DNA of 35,727 nt, taken from NCBI RefSeq assembly GCF_910579375.1, contig NZ_CAJTUJ010000009.1, positions 1 through 35,727 of the forward strand, read 5' to 3'. Position numbers and translations under genes: made by a program. Below are positions 17,089-25,724 of the stretch, piece after piece; within the stretch, counting starts at the first letter, position 1, and each line of letters opens with the position of its first letter. This DNA comes from an uncultured Rikenella sp. Its GTDB lineage: Bacteria > Bacteroidota > Bacteroidia > Bacteroidales > Rikenellaceae. The notes under the pieces were generated by a model. That model was given only the letters and a program-made list of their open reading frames with translations, was not told the DNA's origin and did no database searches.

Positions 17089-17442
17089 ATGTACGTTTTT
17101 TTCATTGTCCTGATTATTATCGCCAGCTTCCTGATTATTCTGACGGTGCTGGCTCAGAATCCCAAGAGCGGGATGGCAGCCAACTTCGGAGCTTCGAACC
17201 AGGTGATGGGGGTACGCCAAACGGCCGACTTCCTCGAAAAACTGACTTGGGGGCTTTCGGTGGCGATCGTCGTGCTCAGCTTGGCGGCTACGATGGCCAT
17301 GCCGCGGGCGGATATCTCGCGGAGCAACGACGCCTTGCAGCAGGCGATCGAGAATCAGGCATCGCCGATCCAGAACCTCGACCTCTCTTCGGGGGTGCCG
17401 GCAGCGCTGCCGACCACGGATGGGGCTGAGGCGGCACAGTAG
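17089..17442 (+). CDS. Protein-export membrane protein SecG
   Basis: A 117-residue inner-membrane protein starting MYVFFIVLIIIASFLIILTV, with two membrane segments (about 2-22 and 52-72) and the typical loop NPKSGMAANFG plus a VRQTADFLEKLTW segment before the second segment. SecG stimulates SecYEG translocation. The C-terminal ~45 residues are a hydrophilic Ala/Asp/Gln-rich tail, common in Bacteroidetes SecG. A terminator follows. Confidence 0.93.
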   Translation: MYVFFIVLIIIASFLIILTVLAQNPKSGMAANFGASNQVMGVRQTADFLEKLTWGLSVAIVVLSLAATMAMPRADISRSNDALQQAIENQASPIQNLDLSSGVPAALPTTDGAEAAQ

Positions 17443-17475
17443 ACTGTTATTCCTTCTTCGATATTCCATTATCGG

Positions 17476-17512
17476 AATCCCTTTTCGTTCACCGGAACGA
17501 AAAGGGATTTTT
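17476..17512 (+). terminator. Intrinsic terminator after secG
   Basis: AATCCCTTTTCGTTC (17476-17490) pairs with GAACGAAAAGGGATT (17495-17509) around the loop ACCG, followed by T residues. Ends the lptE-secG transcript. Confidence 0.9.
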
Positions 17513-17538
17513 GTTTTCATCCGACCGCCCGAAAACGT

Positions 17539-17546
17539 TATCTTTG
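17539..17546 (+). promoter_or_regulatory. -7 promoter box for holA
   Basis: TATCTTTG, perfect TAnnTTTG match, with only 9 bases to the ATG at 17556. The transcript is probably leaderless or nearly so. Confidence 0.6.
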
Positions 17547-17555
17547 GGGGAAGAT

Positions 17556-18635
17556 ATGGCCAAACAAAATTTCAGAGACACCCAACAAGCGGCCGGTCGG
17601 ATTCTGGCCGAGCTAAAACAAGGCCGGTATGCGCCGCTCTACCTGCTGAGCGGCGAGGAGGGATTCTATACCGACAAGATTTCGGCCTACATCGCCGCCC
17701 ACGCGCTGAACGACAGCGAACGCGAGTTCAACCAGACGGTCGTCTACGGCAAGGAGACCGACGGGCCGACCGTCGTATCACTTTGCCGCCGCTATCCGAT
17801 GATGAGCCAGCGACAGGTCGTGATCGTGCGCGAAGCGCAGGCCATGCGCAATTTCGACGCACTGGGCGTGTATGCCCAACAGCCGCTGGCCAGTACCGTG
17901 CTGGTGATTTGCTATAAAGGGAAGAGTTTCGACAAACGGTCGGTGGTCTACAAACAACTCGCCGGCTGCCCCGGAGCCGTAGTTTTAGAGGCCTCTACGC
18001 CGCGGGACTATGAGATGGAGGGATGGATGCGCGACCTCTTCGCCGCAAGAGGATGCCGTATCGAGCCGAAAGCGATTCAAATGCTGGCAGACCACTTGGG
18101 GACAGAGCTGCAAAAGATCGACAACGAAGTCGAAAAGCTCTTCACCCGGCTGCCGGACGGAACGCAGGAGATTACGGCCGCCCACATCGAGCAGAATATC
18201 GGCATCAGCAAAGATTACAACAATTTCGAACTGACGCGAGCCCTCTCGGAACGGAACATGGCCCGAGCCCTGACCATCGCCGACCACTTCGCAGCCAATC
18301 CGAAAGATAATCCGCTGCCCGCGACGCTCGCCACCCTGTTCCACCACTTCCAACGCATCGTGACCCTCGGGATCGCCCAGTGGGAGAACCGCAAACAAGG
18401 GCGACCGGCGATGACCGGCTTGTCGGAGATGGAGATCGCCAGGCTGCTGAAACTGCCCGCCCCGTTTTTCGCCAAAGAGTACATCGGCGCTGCCGCCAAC
18501 TACCCCAATGCCAAAGTATTTACCATCCTGGGCTGGTTGCGCGAGTTCGACATGAAATCGAAAGGGATGAACGCCGGCTCGGCAGGCGACGGCGAATTGC
18601 TCCGTGAACTGATTCTCCGCATCGCCATGCTCTGA
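17556..18635 (+). CDS. DNA polymerase III subunit delta
   Basis: A 359-residue clamp-loader subunit that opens the sliding clamp during replication. Seen: the N-terminal segment APLYLLSGEEGFYTDKIS (a degenerate AAA+ P-loop region typical of HolA), VVIVREAQAM, the lid region MLADHLGTELQKIDNEVEKL and the C-terminal helical collar. The length is normal for Bacteroidetes HolA. An upstream in-frame start at 17511 lies within the preceding terminator and promoter and was rejected. Single gene, convergent with miaB with a 28-base gap and no clear terminator. Confidence 0.93.
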   Translation: MAKQNFRDTQQAAGRILAELKQGRYAPLYLLSGEEGFYTDKISAYIAAHALNDSEREFNQTVVYGKETDGPTVVSLCRRYPMMSQRQVVIVREAQAMRNFDALGVYAQQPLASTVLVICYKGKSFDKRSVVYKQLAGCPGAVVLEASTPRDYEMEGWMRDLFAARGCRIEPKAIQMLADHLGTELQKIDNEVEKLFTRLPDGTQEITAAHIEQNIGISKDYNNFELTRALSERNMARALTIADHFAANPKDNPLPATLATLFHHFQRIVTLGIAQWENRKQGRPAMTGLSEMEIARLLKLPAPFFAKEYIGAAANYPNAKVFTILGWLREFDMKSKGMNAGSAGDGELLRELILRIAML

Positions 18636-18663
18636 ACCGGCCGGTTCCCGACCGACGAACGCC

Positions 18664-20022
18664 CTATCCGAGCGGCACGCCGATCAGCGTCGCCGACGAA
18701 CAATCCGTAATCAACGCCTGCACGTAATCGCCCGGCAGGAAATTCATCCGCGGCAGAATCACCACCTTATTCTGCGACGTCCGCCCGTAGACCTCGTCCG
18801 CCGACCGCTTCGAACGGCCCTCGACCAACACCTCGACATGCCGCCCCACCTCCGCCCGGTTCGAAGCCAGCGACAACTCGTTCTGCAGGTTGATGATCTC
18901 CGTCAGGCGCGCCGTCTTCACCTCCTCCGGCACATCGTCCCGCATCGTCCGCTGCGCCTTCGTGTTCGGCCGCTCCGAATATTTGAACATATAGGCGAAA
19001 GCATAGCCCGCCTCGCGCATCAGCGACAGCGTCGCCTCGTGATCCTCCTGCGTTTCGGTACAGAAGCCCGCAATCAGGTCGGTCGAGATCGAGCACTCCG
19101 GCAGCATGCGCCGAATCGCCGCGATCCGATCCAGATACCACTCCCGCGTATAGCGGCGGTTCATCAGCTCCAGCATCCGCGACGAGCCCGACTGGGCCGG
19201 CAGGTGGATCGCCCGACAGATATTCGGATACCGCGCCATCGTTTCGATCAGCTCGTCCGAGAAATCCTTTGGGTGCGACGTCGAAAACCGTACCCGCAGC
19301 AGCGGCGACACCTCGGCCACCCGCGCCAGCAGCCCCGCGAAATTCACATCGTTATAATTATACGAATTGACGTTCTGCCCCAGGAGCGTCACCTCGCGAT
19401 ATCCCCGCCCGAACAGATCGCGCACCTCCGCCAGAATCGTCTCCGCATCGCGGCTCCGCTCCACCCCCCGCGTGTACGGCACCACACAGTACGAACACAT
19501 ATTATTACACCCCCGCATAATGCTGACGAAGGCCGTCACCCCGTTCTTATCCAGCCTCACCGGGCTGATCTCGGCATAGGTCTCCTCGCGCGAGAGCAGC
19601 ACATTCACCGCCTTCGTCCCCCCGGCCGCCTGCCGCACCAATCCCGGCAGCGAACGGTAGCCGTCCGGCCCCACCACGATGTCCACCGCCTTTTCCTGCT
19701 CGATGAGCCGATCCTTGAGCCGTTCAGCCATGCAGCCGATAATGCCCACCAACATCCACGGCCGGCGGCGTTTCACCCCGCGGAACTCGGCCAGCCGGCC
19801 CCAGATGCGCTGCTCGGCATTGTCGCGGATCGCACACGTGTTGACCAGCACCACATCCGCCTCGTCCAGCGAATCGGTGTAGACGAAACCCGCCTCCTGC
19901 ATCACGGCCACCACCACCTCGCTGTCGCTCTGGTTCATCTGACAGCCATACGTTTCGATATAAAATTTTCCCTCGCCCGGCTCCCCGGCGAGACGATATT
20001 TCGGAGCGCTCATAACCTGCAT
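18664..20022 (-). CDS. tRNA-2-methylthio-N6-dimethylallyladenosine synthase MiaB
   Basis: A 452-residue radical SAM methylthiotransferase that modifies A37 of tRNAs reading UNN codons. Domains in order: UPF0004 (YIETYGCQMNQSDSE with cluster Cys), a second Cys in LVNTCAIRDNA and a third in GIIGCMAERL; radical SAM core with C-x-x-x-C-x-x-C in RGCNNMCSYCVVPYTRG; C-terminal TRAM domain (VEVLVEGRSKRS, then KVVILP). Start: ATG 20022 (MQVMSAPKY) or 20013; a longer reading from 20142 is excluded by the -7 box at 20039-20046. A zone of high GC surrounds it. Confidence 0.95.
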   Translation of the reverse strand: MQVMSAPKYRLAGEPGEGKFYIETYGCQMNQSDSEVVVAVMQEAGFVYTDSLDEADVVLVNTCAIRDNAEQRIWGRLAEFRGVKRRRPWMLVGIIGCMAERLKDRLIEQEKAVDIVVGPDGYRSLPGLVRQAAGGTKAVNVLLSREETYAEISPVRLDKNGVTAFVSIMRGCNNMCSYCVVPYTRGVERSRDAETILAEVRDLFGRGYREVTLLGQNVNSYNYNDVNFAGLLARVAEVSPLLRVRFSTSHPKDFSDELIETMARYPNICRAIHLPAQSGSSRMLELMNRRYTREWYLDRIAAIRRMLPECSISTDLIAGFCTETQEDHEATLSLMREAGYAFAYMFKYSERPNTKAQRTMRDDVPEEVKTARLTEIINLQNELSLASNRAEVGRHVEVLVEGRSKRSADEVYGRTSQNKVVILPRMNFLPGDYVQALITDCSSATLIGVPLG

Positions 20023-20038
20023 TTTCGGTTCGACCCGA

Positions 20039-20046
20039 CAAAGATA
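20039..20046 (-). promoter_or_regulatory. -7 promoter box for miaB
   Basis: Minus-strand TATCTTTG, perfect TAnnTTTG match, 16 bases before the ATG at 20022. Confidence 0.6.
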
Positions 20047-20213
20047 CGCTTTTGTTCGCAGGCCCGCACCCCCATTTCGCTCCCCCTGCCGAAGCGTCGT
20101 AACCCCCGCCGCAACAGACATTCCATCGTCTCGCAGGCTCACTCCTTGAGAATCAACCGCTTTATATTTTACAAAAAATTTCGTTTCGCAGTATCATTTT
20201 TCAGAAAAAGGTA

Positions 20214-20221
20214 TACCTTTG
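20214..20221 (+). promoter_or_regulatory. -7 promoter box for the small lipoprotein gene
   Basis: TACCTTTG, perfect TAnnTTTG match, 35 bases before the ATG at 20257, after an AT-rich stretch. Confidence 0.6.
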
Positions 20222-20256
20222 CACCGGTTTTAACATCACTAACACACATACTTGTC

Positions 20257-20463
20257 ATGAAAAAATTTTTCCAATTCGCTTGCGTAGCCGCTTTGGCTGC
20301 CGGTTTCGTAGCTTGCGGCAACGGTGCTGCCAACTCGAACAACACCGACACCACCGCTGTCGTTGAAATGAGCGAAACGATCGTCGTAGATTCAGTAGCT
20401 GTGGACAGCGCAGCTTGCTGCGATTCGACCGCAGTTTGCGACTCGACCGCTGCGGCTAAATAA
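20257..20463 (+). CDS. Small lipoprotein with Asp-Ser repeats
   Basis: A 68-residue protein with a classic lipoprotein signal peptide (MKKFFQFACVAALAAGFVAC, lipid Cys20). The mature part is about 48 residues, rich in Asp, Ser, Thr, Ala and Val, with a loose repeat VDSVAVDSAACCDSTAVCDS carrying three extra Cys. No known domain. Promoter and terminator tightly frame the gene, which supports it being real and highly expressed. It should sit in an outer or inner membrane leaflet; role unknown. Confidence 0.85.
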   Translation: MKKFFQFACVAALAAGFVACGNGAANSNNTDTTAVVEMSETIVVDSVAVDSAACCDSTAVCDSTAAAK

Positions 20464-20526
20464 TTCGGAGACTCGCATCGTCGAGTCCGGGACCAGCCGC
20501 CCCGTTGCGGCCGATTCCTCCATAAA

Positions 20527-20567
20527 GAGCGTCTCTTCGGTGAAAACCGGAGAGACGCTCCTCTTTT
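20527..20567 (+). terminator. Intrinsic terminator after the small lipoprotein gene
   Basis: GAGCGTCTCT (20527-20536) pairs with AGAGACGCTC (20551-20560), with GGT/ACC also pairing inside, followed by a CTCTTTT tract. Confidence 0.88.
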
Positions 20568-20692
20568 CTGCAGCGAAAAAATCGATTTTGTGCCCGGAAA
20601 AACCGTTGGGGCACATCTTTTGCACGACATTCGTTCCATAAACGGCCGCCTCTTTCGGAGGCTGCGGAAACGCCGTTTCCAGTTTGATCGAA

Positions 20693-22069
20693 ATGCACCT
20701 CTTGACCGACATACCCTTCATCGGGCCGCAGCTCAGAGCCGACACGGTCGCCGCAGACACCACGGCGTGGTCGGCCCGGCTGGCCGAATCGACACAGCAC
20801 GCTCCGACCGCGAAATTCTGGGTCGTGCAGGACTTCAGCCAATGGCTCGCCAGTCTGGGGCTCTCGCCCTGGTGGTGCGACGCACTCGCTTTCGTGGTCG
20901 TTTGCGCGGGGCTGACGCTCACCGTCTGGCTGATCGACCGGGTGGTCCTGCGTCTCGGGCTCACCTTTATCCGCCGGTGGTCGAAACACTCTCGTCGGGC
21001 GATTGTCGGGATTCTTTTTCAGCGTAAGTTCTATCGCCGGGCGCTCTACCTGATACCGCTCGGAGTCATCCTGTTCAGCATCAACACCTTTTTCAGCGGC
21101 TTCACCCCCGGGCTGAACGAAACGGTACGGATCGCCACCCGTTGCGCCGTTTTTTTCACCGTGATGCTCGTCTGCTTTTCACTGCTCGACGCCCTCAACG
21201 ACCTCTACCAGCGGCGGCCCGAAGCACAGCTGCGCTCGATCAAAGGGTATGTCCAGGTGGGCAAAATCCTCGTCGCCTTCATCGTCGCCATCCTGATCGT
21301 CGCCGCCCTGTTGCAGGAGAGCCCCGCCCGGCTCTTCGTCGGACTGGGAGCCGCCGCGGCCGTCCTTTCGCTGATCTTCCGGGATACGCTGCTCGACTTC
21401 GTCGCCTCGATCCAGCTGGCGGCACAGGACATGCTCCGCCCGGGCGACTGGATCGAGATGCCCGGCAAACAGGCCAACGGCGTCGTGCTCGACATCAACC
21501 TCAACTCGGTGAAAGTCCAGAACTGGGACAACACCGTCACGACGATTCCGATCTATTCGATGGTTTCGGAATCCTTCATCAACTGGCGGTGCATGGAGCA
21601 GAGCACCGGCCGGCGGTTCACCTGCCGGTTCCGTCTGGACGTCACCTCGATCGCCCGGGCCGACGACGCCCTGCTGCAACGGATCGCCGCCGACCCGCTC
21701 ACCCAGTCCGAATCTCAGGCCGCCATCGAGCTGGCCCGTTCGAGCAGTCCGCACTACCTGACCAACCTGGCCCTATTCCGGGCCCACATGGAGGTCTGGC
21801 TCTTCCGCCATCCGCAGCTGAACCCTCGGCTGCTGACCTTCGCCCGCTACCTGACCGAAGTGACCGAGACGGGGCTCGTCTTCGAGGTCTACGCCTTTAC
21901 CCGCAACACCGAGAGCGAGTACGCCTACGACACCGTGCGGCGTTCGACGATGGAGTACGTGATGGCCTGCCTGCCGTTGTTCGGCCTGCGGATGTTCCAG
22001 CGGCCATCGGGACTCGACGTCGACGAGATCGGCCGCGACGACCGGCAGCCGGGTTCGAAAACGAGTTAG
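20693..22069 (+). CDS. MscS-family mechanosensitive channel (YbdG-like)
   Basis: A 458-residue inner-membrane protein starting MHLLTDIPFIG. There are about five membrane segments; the last, pore-lining one is in VGLGAAAAVLSLIFRDTLLD, followed by the MscS beta domain DMLRPGDWIEMP and VKVQNWDNTVTTIPIYSM. The segment after the pore resembles E. coli YbdG, a small-conductance osmotic channel. It should open on hypo-osmotic stress. The true start could be the in-frame TTG at 20684; I chose the ATG. No clear promoter; the preceding gap 20568-20692 holds nothing else I recognise. Confidence 0.9.
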   Translation: MHLLTDIPFIGPQLRADTVAADTTAWSARLAESTQHAPTAKFWVVQDFSQWLASLGLSPWWCDALAFVVVCAGLTLTVWLIDRVVLRLGLTFIRRWSKHSRRAIVGILFQRKFYRRALYLIPLGVILFSINTFFSGFTPGLNETVRIATRCAVFFTVMLVCFSLLDALNDLYQRRPEAQLRSIKGYVQVGKILVAFIVAILIVAALLQESPARLFVGLGAAAAVLSLIFRDTLLDFVASIQLAAQDMLRPGDWIEMPGKQANGVVLDINLNSVKVQNWDNTVTTIPIYSMVSESFINWRCMEQSTGRRFTCRFRLDVTSIARADDALLQRIAADPLTQSESQAAIELARSSSPHYLTNLALFRAHMEVWLFRHPQLNPRLLTFARYLTEVTETGLVFEVYAFTRNTESEYAYDTVRRSTMEYVMACLPLFGLRMFQRPSGLDVDEIGRDDRQPGSKTS

Positions 22070-22110
22070 AAAAGGGGCAGGCACCCGATGCACTGTTACG
22101 GAAAAAACAG

Positions 22111-22118
22111 TAACTTTG
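22111..22118 (+). promoter_or_regulatory. -7 promoter box for fumarase
   Basis: TAACTTTG, perfect TAnnTTTG match, 34 bases before the ATG at 22153. Confidence 0.6.
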
Positions 22119-22152
22119 TCCTCAGTGCTTACCAACTTATAACTCGATCACC

Positions 22153-23763
22153 ATGTCAGAATTCAACTATCAGGAACCGTTTCCGATGTCGGAAGACACC
22201 ACCGAATACCGTCTCCTGACCAAAGAGTATGTCCGTGTCGAAACCTGCGGCGGCCGCCGGATACTCCGCGTCGAACCGGAAGGGCTGAACCTGCTGGCGC
22301 GGGAGGCGTTCCGCGACGTTTCGTTTTTCCTGCGCGCTTCGCACCTGCAACAGCTGGCCGACATCCTGAAAGATCCCGAGGCGAGCGACAACGACAAGTT
22401 CGTGGCCTACACCATGCTCCTGAACCAGGCGGTGTCGGCGGAGGGCGAACTGCCGACCTGTCAGGACACGGGAACGGCGATCGTGATCGGGAAGAAAGGC
22501 GAGGATGTCTATACGGGTGCGAACGATGCGGAGTGGCTCTCGAAAGGGGTTTACGAGACCTATCGGGACTGCAACCTGCGCTACTCGCAGGTCGTACCTT
22601 TCACGATGACCGAAGAGAAAAACAGCGCGACCAACCTGCCGGCCCAGATCGACCTCTATGCCGAACAGGGGATGGCCTACAAGTTCCTCTTCCTGACCAA
22701 GGGCGGGGGTTCTGCGAATAAAACCTTCCTCTACCAGCAGACCAAGGCGCTGCTGAACGAAGCGTCGCTGACGCAATTCATCAAGGACAAAATCAAGGAT
22801 CTCGGGACATCGGCCTGCCCGCCGTACCACCTGGCGGTGGTGATCGGGGGGACGTCGGCGGAGGCCAACCTCGCTACGGTGAAGAAGGCTTCGGCGCACT
22901 ACTACGACCACCTGCCCACCACGGGGAACGAGGGGGGGCGCGCGTTCCGCGACCTCGAATGGGAAGAGAAAATCAAGAAAATCTGCCAGGAGTCTGGCGT
23001 GGGAGCACAGTTCGGCGGCAAATATCTGGTGCACGACGTGCGGGTGATCCGGCTGCCGCGGCATGCCGCTTCCTGTCCGGTGGGAATCGGAGTAAGCTGC
23101 TCGGCCGACCGCAATATCAAAGCGAAGATTACGGAAGAGGGTATCTTCCTTGAACAACTGGAAAAGAATCCGGCCCGTTTCCTGCCGAAAGAGGCGCCGG
23201 GCTTGACTCCGGCGGTGGAGATCGACCTCGACAAGGGGATGGACGCCGTGCGGGCGGAGTTGACCAAATATCCGATCAAGACGCGCCTGAATATCAAGGG
23301 GACGCTGATCGTGGCGCGGGACATTGCGCACGCCCGGATCAAACAGATGCTGGACGAGGGCAAACCGATGCCGGAGTACTTCAAGAACCATCCGATTTAC
23401 TACGCAGGGCCGGCCAAGACTCCGAACGGCATGGCTTCGGGCTCGTTCGGGCCGACGACGGCGGGGCGGATGGACCCCTACGTGGATCTGTTCCAGGATC
23501 ACGGCGGTTCGATGGTGATGGTAGCCAAGGGGAATCGCAGCAAGGCGGTGACTGATGCCTGCAAGAAGCATGGCGGTTTCTACTTAGGTTCGATCGGCGG
23601 CCCTGCGGCGGTGCTGGCGAAGAACAGCATCAAGTCGGTCGAGGTGGTGGACTTCCCGGAGTTGGGGATGGAAGCGGTGCGGAAGATTTATGTCGAAGAT
23701 TTCCCGGCATTCATCATCGTGGACGACAAAGGGAACGACTTCTTCGCCGAATTTGCACACTAA
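22153..23763 (+). CDS. Class I fumarate hydratase (iron-sulfur)
   Basis: A 536-residue cytoplasmic enzyme that interconverts fumarate and malate. It has both halves of the one-chain class I enzyme: the N-terminal alpha part (PTCQDTGTAIVIGKKG with the first cluster Cys, GGGSANKTFLYQQTKAL, TSACPPYHLAVVIGGTSAE with a second Cys) and the C-terminal beta part (GPAKTPNGMASGSFGPTTAGRMD). The length fits FumA/FumB. Oxygen-labile [4Fe-4S] chemistry suits an anaerobe using the reductive TCA branch. Own promoter and terminator. Confidence 0.96.
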   Translation: MSEFNYQEPFPMSEDTTEYRLLTKEYVRVETCGGRRILRVEPEGLNLLAREAFRDVSFFLRASHLQQLADILKDPEASDNDKFVAYTMLLNQAVSAEGELPTCQDTGTAIVIGKKGEDVYTGANDAEWLSKGVYETYRDCNLRYSQVVPFTMTEEKNSATNLPAQIDLYAEQGMAYKFLFLTKGGGSANKTFLYQQTKALLNEASLTQFIKDKIKDLGTSACPPYHLAVVIGGTSAEANLATVKKASAHYYDHLPTTGNEGGRAFRDLEWEEKIKKICQESGVGAQFGGKYLVHDVRVIRLPRHAASCPVGIGVSCSADRNIKAKITEEGIFLEQLEKNPARFLPKEAPGLTPAVEIDLDKGMDAVRAELTKYPIKTRLNIKGTLIVARDIAHARIKQMLDEGKPMPEYFKNHPIYYAGPAKTPNGMASGSFGPTTAGRMDPYVDLFQDHGGSMVMVAKGNRSKAVTDACKKHGGFYLGSIGGPAAVLAKNSIKSVEVVDFPELGMEAVRKIYVEDFPAFIIVDDKGNDFFAEFAH

Positions 23764-23793
23764 TTCGGGATCATTCTCTCCTTTATCATTTTC

Positions 23794-23828
23794 GAGCCTT
23801 CCTCTGTGTCAGCAGAGGGAGGCTTTTT
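23794..23828 (+). terminator. Intrinsic terminator after fumarase
   Basis: GAGCCTTCCTCTG pairs with CAGAGGGAGGC (one G-T pair) around a short loop, then TTTTTA. The sequence from here to 24017 is AT-rich and shows no gene. Confidence 0.88.
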
Positions 23829-24017
23829 ATTGACGAAACGAAAAGCCCCAAAAACGTTTAGCACATAATAACTAAAAACAGGAGTAAATTTAATCACTGA
23901 ATTCATCAAACACATGAATCGCGAATATATCTCGACAGAAGTTATTCAATAGATTTGCAGGGGAAATCTGCGCGGATTTTTTACAAAATATAACTACTCT
24001 GATTTCAAGAATGTTAT

Positions 24018-24025
24018 TATATTTG
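24018..24025 (+). promoter_or_regulatory. -7 promoter box for the AT-rich gene pair
   Basis: TATATTTG, perfect TAnnTTTG match, 26 bases before the ATG at 24052. The acquired genes therefore use a host-type promoter. Confidence 0.55.
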
Positions 24026-24051
24026 CCTATACAATTCCAACAACTGTAATC

Positions 24052-24906
24052 ATGATAAATTCCAAAAATTCACTATTAACGAATCTATTTTTATTTGGTA
24101 TTTTTATTGCAAATGCTCAGCAATTAACTATAAATGAAACCATCAGCTACATTAATGGGTCTTTAGCACAAGGAACTAAAATGTCTTATACGCAGGATGG
24201 GACGTTAGAATATTCATATTTCGATTACACTAGAAAACCATCAATCTGGAAACATCATATTACAGACATTGTACAACCTACAAAAGTTGAATACACATCC
24301 TCTAAATGGAGAGTATATCTAAAAACTCCTCAGGGAGGAATTGTTGTAGGACTCCATACTGATAATGGTGACAAATATTCAGCAGAGAAACTACTTAATG
24401 CTCTCAATTATTTTTTCACTCTTGCTATGAAAAATGTATTAGAGCAGCGCAGCTACGATAATGATCCATTTGCCCCAGGCAACTACAATCCTCATGCAAC
24501 GAGTATAAAAAGTACATTATCAAATAGCTCTATACCCTTAGAAAAACAAGGCGGAGTATATCATATTGATGTTACCATAGGAACCACAATAGAGAAATTT
24601 ATACTAGACTCGGGGGCAAGCGAGGTGCTAATAAACCAAGCACTTGAGCGCAAGCTTATTAATGATGACATATTGAAAAAAGAGCATTATCTTACTCCCG
24701 CATTGTATCGTATTGCAGATGGGAGCATTATTGAGCAAAGGAGACTTATCATCCCTAGCGTTACTATTGGCGATTTTACCATTGAAAATGTTCACGCTTC
24801 TGTGGGGGCGGGAAATGCACCTTTGTTATTAGGGAAAAGTGCCTTAGATAAATTTAGCAAATGGTCAATAAATAATCTGACATTATCTTTAGATGTAATA
24901 AAATAG
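24052..24906 (+). CDS. Exported retropepsin-like aspartic protease
   Basis: A 284-residue protein with a signal peptide (about 1-22, ending ANA-QQ). The C-terminal ~115 residues look like a single-chain clan AA aspartic protease: FILDSGASEVLINQ (active-site DSG at 186-188) and a later LLLGKSALDKF motif, typical of the fold. Such proteins work as dimers. The N-terminal 150 residues are unclassified. The gene is far richer in A+T than its neighbours (rare codons ATA, TTA, AGA are common), which suggests recent transfer. Two bases separate it from the next gene. Confidence 0.82.
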   Translation: MINSKNSLLTNLFLFGIFIANAQQLTINETISYINGSLAQGTKMSYTQDGTLEYSYFDYTRKPSIWKHHITDIVQPTKVEYTSSKWRVYLKTPQGGIVVGLHTDNGDKYSAEKLLNALNYFFTLAMKNVLEQRSYDNDPFAPGNYNPHATSIKSTLSNSSIPLEKQGGVYHIDVTIGTTIEKFILDSGASEVLINQALERKLINDDILKKEHYLTPALYRIADGSIIEQRRLIIPSVTIGDFTIENVHASVGAGNAPLLLGKSALDKFSKWSINNLTLSLDVIK

Positions 24907-24908
24907 CT

Positions 24909-25445
24909 ATGGCTGATTTTTTTAAGAAAAGTGAATTTCTTGAATATTTGGTAACTAGACCATTATCACACATTCGTCCTAATTGGGAATTATCATGGGA
25001 TGAAAACATTAACAGTTACCAACACGAGGAAGATTCTTATGCTGAAGAGTTAAATAACTTAATAAAGGAAATAGGACAGACTCCAGTTCCTGTTTCATAC
25101 CATGAACATGAGGACCACTTAGCCGAATATGTAAAGAACAATCATAATTGGCCTATTTACAAAGTTCGGAACCGCTGGATATGCGATGATTATCGTTCTA
25201 TAATTGATCAAGGATGTTTTAGTCCTGAAGGAATTCAAAATTTACTTCAAGCTATCGCAGGGAGAGTTGATGCAACTAAAAAACTAGGTCAAATGCACTT
25301 TGATGAGATGGAAAGTGGACACCAACGGATTTTAGGGTTTGCGATAACAACTATTTTGTATCAAAGATCAATCGGACAGTGCACCCCATTGTGCACCCGG
25401 AGGTTTCTTTTCAGGCCCAAAAGTTCCCTCTCAAAAGCTCTCTAA
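24909..25445 (+). CDS. AT-rich hypothetical protein, possibly truncated at its 3' end
   Basis: A 178-residue soluble protein starting MADFFKKSEF, with no domain I recognise and many acidic and aromatic residues. Base composition is AT-rich up to about 25375, then switches to that of the host, and the last ~26 residues (from QCTPLCTRRF) look unlike the rest. The natural C-terminus may have been lost at a junction. It is co-transcribed with the aspartic protease gene and could be its partner or substrate; this is a guess from position. Confidence 0.6.
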   Translation: MADFFKKSEFLEYLVTRPLSHIRPNWELSWDENINSYQHEEDSYAEELNNLIKEIGQTPVPVSYHEHEDHLAEYVKNNHNWPIYKVRNRWICDDYRSIIDQGCFSPEGIQNLLQAIAGRVDATKKLGQMHFDEMESGHQRILGFAITTILYQRSIGQCTPLCTRRFLFRPKSSLSKAL

Positions 25446-25467
25446 AGCGCAATTCGAGACTATCAAA

Positions 25468-25505
25468 CAAAAAAGACGGTTCGCATCGTACGATGCGAAC
25501 CGTCT
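25468..25505 (-). terminator. Terminator of the initiator tRNA gene
   Basis: A 32-base perfect palindrome (25474-25505, arms AGACGGTTCGCATCGT) followed on the minus strand by a run of six T. It lies just past the tRNA 3' end. Confidence 0.88.
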
Positions 25506-25508
25506 GAG

Positions 25509-25581
25509 TAGCGGGGGGAGGACTCGAACCTCCGACCTTTGGGTTATGAGCCCAACGAGCTGCCAACTGCTCCACCCCGCG
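25509..25581 (-). tRNA. Initiator tRNA-Met (CAT anticodon)
   Basis: A 73-base cloverleaf on the minus strand: acceptor CGCGGGG, D arm GAGC/GCTC, anticodon loop CTCATAA, T arm GGAGG-TTCGAGT-CCTCC, 3' acceptor CCCCGCT then A. The first base C1 faces T72 and does not pair, and the anticodon stem has three G-C pairs (GGG/CCC); both are hallmarks of the initiator. CCA is not encoded. The 3' end faces the AT-rich gene pair. Confidence 0.95.
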
Positions 25582-25596
25582 ATCATAATTCGAGTA

Positions 25597-25627
25597 CAAA
25601 GGTAAGACATTTTTCGGAAATTGCAAA
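25597..25627 (-). promoter_or_regulatory. Promoter of the initiator tRNA
   Basis: On the minus strand TTTG (25624-25627), 19 bases, then TACCTTTG (25597-25604): the full Bacteroidetes -33/-7 arrangement at ideal spacing, 16 bases before the tRNA. Confidence 0.75.
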
Positions 25628-25724
25628 CCCGAACAGAAAAATATCCCATTTTCCGACCAAGACGACTTCCCTCGGTCGGAAAACAGGACAATTTTTGATA
25701 CGCGCGACCCGGCGCACAAAACAA

